This document shows positions 58,398 to 64,000 of a stretch of 64,000 nucleotides of DNA, one piece after another. The position numbers and the translations under genes are program-made. The DNA comes from Candidatus Hydrogenedentota bacterium (GTDB lineage: Bacteria; Hydrogenedentota; Hydrogenedentia; Hydrogenedentales; CAILVY01). The stretch spans positions 1-64,000 of the forward strand of contig CAILVY010000051.1 of assembly GCA_903837785.1 (NCBI GenBank), given 5' to 3'. The stretch's first letter is position 1. Every line of letters starts with the position of its first letter. The notes beneath the pieces were generated by a model. It did not search any database, was not told the origin of the DNA, and saw nothing but the letters and a program-made list of their open reading frames with translations.

Positions 58398-59275
58398 GAC
58401 AGTTTCTGTTGGCCGTGTGTGTCATCGCAGGCGCGGCGGCGGCGCAGGAACCCGGCGGCGACATGGGGGGATATACCTCCATGCAGATTGACGCCGGCCG
58501 TTTCAAGGGCACGTTTGGCAAGGGCATGGCGATCAAGGAAATGACCGATGGCGTCCGGATCACCCTGACGTCCAAGGACCCGGGCATGACGCCGCTGCCG
58601 ATTCGGGCCTACACGATGAAGTTCGACTATGCGGAAGGCGCCACGAAGCCGTCGAAGATTATCATGGAAGGCAATGTGGAAGTGCAGCACGCCATGGGCA
58701 CCATCACGTCGGAAAAGGCGGAGTGGGATTTCGGAACCGGCATGCTGATCTTCAGCGGGAGCCCCCTGATCAACAGCGACAAAGTGAAGAACCTGCGCGG
58801 CAGCGAGATCATCTTCAACTTCAAGACCAACGAGTTCGAAGTGAAGAACATGAGCGTGGCTGAGGCGAATTTCGAGGGCTTCGGCGGCGCCGCGGGCGGC
58901 GGCGGCGACGGCGCGGCCCTGACGGAATCGGCCGTCGGCGATTGGGCCGCTTTCCTCAAGGCCCTGCAGACCCAGGCCGCCGCCGAGGCCGCTTCGCCCG
59001 GAAAGCAACTGGTCGGACTGCTGGACAAGGGGGCGCGGGCCGCGCTGATGAACACGCCTGCGGCCGACCTCGCCGCCAAGAAGGGCGATGTGGCGAAGAT
59101 GCTGAACAAGGTGCTCAGGAGCGCAAAACTGTACAATGAAGCGGCCTGGAAAGGCGTCGAAATCGGCGAAGAAGCCAAGGCCCTGCTCGCCAAAGGCGCC
59201 TTGCAGGGCGGCGAGCAGACGAAACTGAACCTGCTCCTGCTCCAGGCGGCGTATCCCGAGTACATGAAGAAATAA
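58394..59275 (+). CDS. lptA: LptA-like periplasmic LPS-export protein with C-terminal helical extension
   Basis: A 293-residue protein with GGAGG upstream and a signal peptide (MRQFLLAVCVIAGAAAA). Residues 40-155 form the OstA/LptA repeat domain (IMEGNVEVQHAMGTITSEKAEWDF, MLIFSGSPLINSDKVKNLRGSEIIF). A Gly-rich linker (GGAAGGGGDGAA) then leads to about 115 helical residues, an extension not found in E. coli LptA (185 residues). It bridges the periplasm during LPS transport. Confidence 0.85.
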   Translation: MRQFLLAVCVIAGAAAAQEPGGDMGGYTSMQIDAGRFKGTFGKGMAIKEMTDGVRITLTSKDPGMTPLPIRAYTMKFDYAEGATKPSKIIMEGNVEVQHAMGTITSEKAEWDFGTGMLIFSGSPLINSDKVKNLRGSEIIFNFKTNEFEVKNMSVAEANFEGFGGAAGGGGDGAALTESAVGDWAAFLKALQTQAAAEAASPGKQLVGLLDKGARAALMNTPAADLAAKKGDVAKMLNKVLRSAKLYNEAAWKGVEIGEEAKALLAKGALQGGEQTKLNLLLLQAAYPEYMKK

Positions 59276-59295
59276 CACCGGTAAGGAGCTGTATC

Positions 59296-60060
59296 GTGGC
59301 GGAGAACAACACCACCTTGTTGCGCACGGAAGGGCTCGTGAAGTCATTCAAGAAGCGCATGGTGGTCCGCAACGTGTCCATCGAACTGCATCCCGGCGAA
59401 GTCGTCGGCCTCCTGGGACCCAACGGCGCCGGCAAGACCACCACGTTCAGCATGGTGGTCGGCCTGTTGCGCCCCGATGCCGGGCAAATCTTCTTCCTGG
59501 ACAAGGACGTGACGAAACTGCCGATGTTCAAGCGGGCGCGGGCGGGCATGGCGTACCTCTCCCAGGAACCCTCCGTCTTCCGGCAAATGACCGTGCGCCA
59601 GAACCTGATGGCGATCCTGCAGTATCAATCGCTCAGCGCCGCGGAACGGAATCGCCGCGCCGACCTGCTGCTCGAGGAACTGAATATCGCCCATCTGGCG
59701 GACAGCCTGGCCTACACGCTCTCCGGCGGCGAGCGGCGCCGAACCGAGATTGCGCGCGCACTCGTCACGGACCCGAAGGTTTTCCTGCTGGACGAACCCT
59801 TCGCGGGCATTGACCCCATCGCGGTCGCTGACTTGCAGGAAACCGTCGCCGCCCTGAAGAACAAGGGCATCGGCGTGCTCATCACGGATCACAATGTCCG
59901 AGACACCCTCGAGATCACCGACCGCGCCTACATTATCAGCGAGGGCAGCGTGATTGTGTCCGGCACGCCCCGAGACATCGCCGACAACCCGCTCGCCCGC
60001 AAGATCTACCTCGGCGAGAAGTTCCGCATGGACTTCGAGGAAGAAGAGGCGGGACTCTAG
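59296..60060 (+). CDS. lptB: LPS export ABC transporter ATPase
   Basis: A 254-residue ATPase starting at GTG with AAGGAG. Walker A GPNGAGKTT, the LptB-specific AYLSQEPSVFRQMTVRQNLMAIL, signature LSGGERRRTEIARAL and Walker B VFLLDEPFAGIDPIAV mark it as LptB rather than a generic ABC ATPase. With LptFG (not in this window) it powers LPS extraction from the inner membrane. Confidence 0.96.
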   Translation: MAENNTTLLRTEGLVKSFKKRMVVRNVSIELHPGEVVGLLGPNGAGKTTTFSMVVGLLRPDAGQIFFLDKDVTKLPMFKRARAGMAYLSQEPSVFRQMTVRQNLMAILQYQSLSAAERNRRADLLLEELNIAHLADSLAYTLSGGERRRTEIARALVTDPKVFLLDEPFAGIDPIAVADLQETVAALKNKGIGVLITDHNVRDTLEITDRAYIISEGSVIVSGTPRDIADNPLARKIYLGEKFRMDFEEEEAGL

Positions 60061-60067
60061 GCGGACG

Positions 60068-60835
60068 ATGGGGCCGCTCGAAACCCAGTGGTTTCCTCTA
60101 CTCACCGGCGCGGGCCTCGTGCTGGCCGCTCTTGTGTTCTTCGCGTTGTTCTTCGTGAGCGCGCCCTACGGCCGCCATGCGCGGCCGGGATGGGGGCCCA
60201 GCCTCAACAGCCGGCTCGCGTGGATGCTGATGGAATTCCCCTCGCCCGCCGTCTTCCTCGCGTGCTTTCTCTGGGGGCACGGAGCGCAGGGCGGATGCGT
60301 CTGGGCGCTCGTGCTGCTCTGGCTCATCCACTACACGCACCGCGCCTTCATCTTTCCCCTGCGCCTGCACGAACACGCACGGCGCACCCCGCTGCTCATC
60401 GTCCTCTTCGCCATCCTCTTCAACGTCTTCAATGGCTACTTGAACGGACGCTATCTCGGGCTGCATGCCGCAGACTATGGCCCGGCCTGGATCGCGGGGC
60501 CGCGATTCCTGCTCGGGGCGCTCGGATTCGCCGCGGGCTTCGCAATCAACCTGCACGCGGACCAGGTCCTGATCGCGCTGAGGCGTCCCGGAGAAACGGC
60601 CTACAAGATTCCCCGGGGCGGCTTCTACCGCTGGGTCTCCTGTCCGAACTACCTCGGCGAACTGATTGAATGGAGCGGCTGGGCCCTCGCGACCTGGTCC
60701 CTACCCGGGCTCAGCTTCGCCCTCTGGACCGCCGCCAACCTGATTCCCCGCGCCCGCGCCCACCACGCCTGGTACCGGCGCCAGTTCCCCGACTACCCTC
60801 CCGGGCGCACCGCCATCCTGCCTTTCCTCTTCTGA
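60068..60835 (+). CDS. Steroid 5-alpha-reductase-like integral membrane protein
   Basis: A 255-residue protein with about six membrane helices. The C-terminus has the reductase/NADPH-site features GGFYRWVSCPNYLGELIEWSGWALATWS and AHHAWYRRQFPDYPPGRTAILPFLF, as in 3-oxo-5-alpha-steroid 4-dehydrogenases. It would reduce a double bond in a steroid- or polyprenol-like lipid. It follows lptB after 7 bases, so it is probably in the same operon. Confidence 0.86.
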   Translation: MGPLETQWFPLLTGAGLVLAALVFFALFFVSAPYGRHARPGWGPSLNSRLAWMLMEFPSPAVFLACFLWGHGAQGGCVWALVLLWLIHYTHRAFIFPLRLHEHARRTPLLIVLFAILFNVFNGYLNGRYLGLHAADYGPAWIAGPRFLLGALGFAAGFAINLHADQVLIALRRPGETAYKIPRGGFYRWVSCPNYLGELIEWSGWALATWSLPGLSFALWTAANLIPRARAHHAWYRRQFPDYPPGRTAILPFLF

Positions 60836-60915
60836 AACGCTGGGTCGGCAGACGCCTCGGATTCCGAACATGCTCAAAGTGCGAATTTCGCAACACCCCG
60901 TCCCTGGTGTAAACT

Positions 60916-60943
60916 TTGTTTCCCGGCGAATATCTGCTATACT
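60916..60943 (+). promoter_or_regulatory. Promoter of the sigma/anti-sigma operon
   Basis: TTGTTT (60916-60921), a 16-base spacer and TATACT (60938-60943) with extended -10 TGC. Leader of about 85 bases. Confidence 0.55.
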
Positions 60944-61034
60944 CGGCTGTAATGAAATCCGTGGAACCTTTTATGGTGTACATGGATTGAAAGCGGTGTA
61001 TAACCGCAGAATGCGAAGGGGATAGCGTTAGGTT

Positions 61035-61706
61035 ATGCCAGAGTTACGGGAGAATGTCGTACCGCTTCAGGCGGAGCCTCGTTTCCGGGTCATCAGCCCG
61101 GAAGGCTTGCCGCTGCGTGAGCGGAGCGATGAGCAGTTGATGCTGGCCCATGGCCGGGGCGATGAGGCGTCGTTCGCCGAACTCGTGCGCCGGCACCAGA
61201 AGGGCGTGTTGAACTACATGTTCCGCATGGTGCACAACCGGCATGTGGCGGAAGAGCTTGCCCAGGAAGTGTTTGTCGCGCTGGTGAAGAACGGCGTCCG
61301 CTATCAGCCGACGGCGAAATTCACGACGTACATGTATACGATCGCCTCGAACATCGTGTCGAAGGAATGGTCCCGCCAGAAGCGGCGCCCAAAGCTCTTC
61401 AGTCTGGGCACCTGGTTCGGCCGGGAGGACGAAGAGGAATACGACGCGCTCGAGCACACCAGCGACGAGAGCGCGGACATCGTGGAAGCGTTCCAGCGCG
61501 GCGAGATCTCGGAAGCCGTGAATACGGCCTTGAATCACCTGCCCGAACATCAACGCGAGGCGTTTGTTCTGCGGCGTTTCCAGGATTTGTCCTACGAGGA
61601 AATCGCGGAGGTTCTGGATGTGCCGGTGGGCACGGTGAAGTCCCGGGTGGTGCGTGCGGAACGCGGGCTGCGTCCGCACCTGGAGCGATTCCGGGACTAC
61701 GTGTAA
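61035..61706 (+). CDS. ECF-type sigma factor
   Basis: A 223-residue sigma factor. Region 2 contains FAELVRRHQKGVLNYMFRMVHNRHVAEELAQEVFVALV and TYMYTIASNIVSKEWSRQKRR. Region 4 has ALNHLPEHQREAFVLRRFQDLSYEEIAEVLDVPVGTVKSRVVRAERGLRPHL. The anti-sigma gene follows after 10 bases. It is more divergent from the one at 40473 and has a 40-residue N-terminal extension. Confidence 0.94.
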   Translation: MPELRENVVPLQAEPRFRVISPEGLPLRERSDEQLMLAHGRGDEASFAELVRRHQKGVLNYMFRMVHNRHVAEELAQEVFVALVKNGVRYQPTAKFTTYMYTIASNIVSKEWSRQKRRPKLFSLGTWFGREDEEEYDALEHTSDESADIVEAFQRGEISEAVNTALNHLPEHQREAFVLRRFQDLSYEEIAEVLDVPVGTVKSRVVRAERGLRPHLERFRDYV

Positions 61707-61716
61707 GGACTTGGGT

Positions 61717-62394
61717 ATGGGCCTGGATCAGAAAATTCGGCGCCATCCGACCCGCCAGCAGTTGGTTATCTATGCGGAGTCGATGGTGGACCGCCGCGCC
61801 GCGGTGTCGGCCGTCATGGCCGCGCATTTGGCGTCGTGCCCGGCCTGTGCCGCCGAGGTGCGCTCGATCCGCGCCTCCCTCGAATTTGCCGCGCGAGCGG
61901 ACGCCCTCGAACCCTCGAACGACCTTACCGCGCAAATCCTGATGAAGGCGCGGCACGCCCGCGAGGCGCACGCGCCCCGGCCCCGTTCGGCCTTCTGGCT
62001 GGCCTGCCGCGGGGCGGTGTTCGCCACGGGGATGGCCGCGGTGGCCGCGGTGGTCTTCGGCGTGGCGCTGGGCACGCCCGAGCCCACGCCGCAAGTCGAG
62101 ACCGCGCTGCATCAGGTTTCCGAGGTGATCCCGTCGCCCGAAGTCATTCGCAAGGCGGCCGCGGAAGTAAAAGCGCTGGCCCCGGCGGTGCGCACCGCGG
62201 CGACGACGAAGCCGAGAAGCCCGCGGGAGCAGGAGCACCTTCGCGCGGTGAATGCGATGGACGCGGACATAGCCGCGGCACAGGCGGCGCTCCAGCGCAA
62301 TCCGGGCTGCATCCGCGCGAGCCGCATTGTCAACGCCAACATCCAGCGCCAGGCCGAAACGCTCCGGCACCTCTATCTCGAACGCACCCTCTAG
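61717..62394 (+). CDS. Putative zinc-binding anti-sigma factor, single-pass membrane
   Basis: About 225 residues with AAGGA upstream. The N-terminal domain holds HLASCPACAAEV, the H-x3-C-x2-C zinc-anti-sigma pattern. One membrane helix (RGAVFATGMAAVAAVVFGVAL) follows, then an extracytoplasmic helical part. Position directly after the sigma gene and this order (cytoplasmic ZAS, helix, periplasm) suggest it holds the sigma factor inactive until a periplasmic signal. Confidence 0.78.
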   Translation: MGLDQKIRRHPTRQQLVIYAESMVDRRAAVSAVMAAHLASCPACAAEVRSIRASLEFAARADALEPSNDLTAQILMKARHAREAHAPRPRSAFWLACRGAVFATGMAAVAAVVFGVALGTPEPTPQVETALHQVSEVIPSPEVIRKAAAEVKALAPAVRTAATTKPRSPREQEHLRAVNAMDADIAAAQAALQRNPGCIRASRIVNANIQRQAETLRHLYLERTL

Positions 62395-62447
62395 CGGCCT
62401 GACGCGGCCCCGCCGGCCCCGGCGGATTTAAAGCACCGGCTCGAATC

Positions 62448-62456
62448 TGCTATAGT
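62448..62456 (+). promoter_or_regulatory. Extended -10 before greA
   Basis: TGCTATAGT with a poor -35 (TTTAAA, 18 bases upstream). Predicted leader about 75 bases. Confidence 0.45.
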
Positions 62457-62535
62457 ACCCGCCACATGAACGATTCTCCGAGCGCGCCGCATGGGCGCGC
62501 CTCTTGTGTGTCTGAGAAACCCTTGGGATTGCCGC

Positions 62536-63003
62536 ATGAAAAAACTGTATGTCTCCCAGGAGGGCCTGGCCAAGATGAAGGCCGACCTGGAGATGTTGAA
62601 CAAGCGCCGCCTGGTGGTGGCCAAGGCCATCGAGCATGCCCGTTCGCTCGGCGATCTGAGCGAGAACGCGGAATATCACTCGGCCAAGGAAGAACAGGCC
62701 ATGGTGCACGCGCGCATCAAGGATCTGGAAGACAAGATCACCCGCGCGGTCATTCTCGACGACACGGACATCGACGCGAGCAAGGCCTATGTCGGGGCGA
62801 CAGTCCGGGTGAAGAACCAGAAGACGAACAAGGAGTTGACGTACATGCTGGTCAGCCCCGTCGAGGCGGACATGCCCAGCGGGAAGATTAGTGTGCAGTC
62901 GCCAGTGGGCAAGGCGCTCCTGGGGAAGTCCGTGGGCGAGGTGGCGGTGGCCACGGTGCCCGCCGGGGAATTGTTACTGGAAGTACTCGAGATTACGCGG
63001 TGA
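62536..63003 (+). CDS. greA: Transcription elongation factor GreA
   Basis: A 155-residue protein of typical length. The N-terminal coiled coil ([15 protein letters not shown] to LEDKI) carries the tip acids in [26 protein letters not shown]. The C-terminal FKBP-like domain ends in [32 protein letters not shown]. It rescues arrested RNA polymerase by stimulating transcript cleavage. The frame extends 45 bases upstream but the family sequence begins here. Confidence 0.96.
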   Translation: MKKLYVSQEGLAKMKADLEMLNKRRLVVAKAIEHARSLGDLSENAEYHSAKEEQAMVHARIKDLEDKITRAVILDDTDIDASKAYVGATVRVKNQKTNKELTYMLVSPVEADMPSGKISVQSPVGKALLGKSVGEVAVATVPAGELLLEVLEITR

Positions 63004-63034
63004 TTGCAGCGCGGTCCGGGAGTGGGAAACGCTC

Positions 63035-64000
63035 ATGCCGAAACGAACAGACATCAAGAAGATCCTCCTGATCGGGTCCGGGCCCATCGTCATTGGACAG
63101 GCCTGCGAATTCGACTACTCGGGCACGCAGGCCTGCAAGGCCTTGCGCGAAGAGGGCTACGAGGTCGTGCTGGTGAACAGCAACCCGGCCACGATCATGA
63201 CCGACCCCGATACGGCCGAGCGGGTTTATATCGAGCCGCTCACCGTCGAGTTTCTTGAGCGCATCATCGCGCGCGAACGCCCGCAGGCGCTTCTGCCGAC
63301 TGTCGGCGGACAGACCGGCCTCAACCTGGCCGTGGCGCTCGCGGAAGCGGGCATCCTCGACAAGTACGGCGTGGAATTGATCGGCGCCAAACTGGACGCG
63401 ATCAAGATGGCGGAAGACCGCGGCCTCTTCAAGCAGGCCATGATCCGCTGCGGCCTGGATGTGCCCAGGAGCCAGGTCGTCCACTCGATTGAAGAGGCGC
63501 GCGAATTCGGCGCGGAGATCAATTACGCCGCGGTGATCCGGCCCGCCTTCACGCTCGGCGGCACGGGCGCCGGCGTCTCGTTCAACATCGAGGAATATGT
63601 CAAGGCGGTCCAGCGCGGGATCGACGCGAGCCCGGTGAACGAAGTCCTCATCGAGGAATCCGTCATCGGCTGGAAGGAATACGAACTCGAAGTGATGCGC
63701 GACCTGCGCGACAACGTGGTCATCATCTGCTCGATCGAAAACGTGGACCCCATGGGCATCCACACCGGCGACAGCATCACCGTGGCCCCGGCCCAGACAT
63801 TGACGGACAAAGAGTATCAGGTGATGCGTGACGCCTCCATCGCGATCATGCGCGAGATCGGCGTGGACACGGGCGGATCGAATGTCCAGTTCGCGACGCA
63901 TCCCGAAACGGGCCGCATGGTGGCCATCGAAATGAATCCGCGCGTTTCGCGGAGTTCCGCGCTGGCCTCCAAGGCCACGGGATTCCCCATCGCGAAGATC
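63035..64000 (+). CDS. carB: Carbamoyl-phosphate synthase large subunit, 5' part
   Basis: The first 322 residues, cut by the window edge. The opening [109 protein letters not shown] and [23 protein letters not shown] are near-invariant in CarB. It makes carbamoyl phosphate for arginine and pyrimidine synthesis. No carA is visible before it. Confidence 0.97.
   Translation, partial: MPKRTDIKKILLIGSGPIVIGQACEFDYSGTQACKALREEGYEVVLVNSNPATIMTDPDTAERVYIEPLTVEFLERIIARERPQALLPTVGGQTGLNLAVALAEAGILDKYGVELIGAKLDAIKMAEDRGLFKQAMIRCGLDVPRSQVVHSIEEAREFGAEINYAAVIRPAFTLGGTGAGVSFNIEEYVKAVQRGIDASPVNEVLIEESVIGWKEYELEVMRDLRDNVVIICSIENVDPMGIHTGDSITVAPAQTLTDKEYQVMRDASIAIMREIGVDTGGSNVQFATHPETGRMVAIEMNPRVSRSSALASKATGFPIAKI

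Overview
The window reads as one stretch of a GC-rich, Gram-negative bacterial chromosome with compact, mostly operonic genes. The Lpt lipopolysaccharide-export genes show an outer membrane. Several traits together point to the PVC/Hydrogenedentota/Sumerlaeota side of the tree, with Candidatus Hydrogenedentota my best guess: Tat-exported Gfo/Idh/MocA oxidoreductases, tandem DUF1080 domains, an H-X9-DG prepilin-like protein, PEP-CTERM protein sorting and many secreted glycan-active proteins. This placement is an inference from gene content. No rRNA, tRNA, CRISPR array or insertion sequence was found.

Layout. 1-2841 (minus) is a MacA/MacB-type exporter operon, cut at the left edge. 2961-11840 holds a Tat oxidoreductase, a methyltransferase and FAD oxidoreductase pair, a ceramidase-like protein, a uronate-isomerase-like amidohydrolase, a MenE-like acyl-CoA ligase and a CYTH protein. 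12034-16097 is the most unusual unit: a strong promoter drives a protein that joins an MshEN domain (the c-di-GMP-binding domain of type IV pilus ATPases) to a DnaA-like AAA+ domain, followed directly by a PilB/GspE-type ATPase. A PilT-like ATPase with an unrecognised N-terminal domain lies at 28174-29664.

16191-28053 carries secreted or catabolic genes (DUF1080, endo/exonuclease/phosphatase, GT-C membrane protein, radical SAM, nitrilase family, PEP-CTERM, oxidoreductase). 30692-30970 is a very compact transcription unit for a 35-residue aromatic protein, with its own promoter, a hairpin at the predicted RNA 5' end, a Shine-Dalgarno site and an intrinsic terminator. It lies just downstream of an HU gene. 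31843-37569 has a HAD hydrolase, a glycyl radical enzyme without a neighbouring activase, and an FG-GAP lipoprotein. 37683-40250 is a 12-Asp-box sialidase-like protein with a palindrome over its promoter.

40473-54248 contains an ECF sigma factor, a methyltransferase, a sugar-phosphate isomerase, and a minus-strand run of Kelch protein, fucosidase, soluble six-PAS hybrid kinase and CocE hydrolase, then a GH43/32-like protein and glycerate kinase. 54395-64000 is mostly housekeeping: prepilin-like protein, nadC-birA-coaX-lptC-lptA-lptB-reductase in one tight operon, an ECF sigma/anti-sigma pair, greA and the start of carB.

Promoters. At least nine genes are preceded by an extended -10 of the form TGnTAnnnT, which suggests a housekeeping sigma factor that relies on the extended -10.
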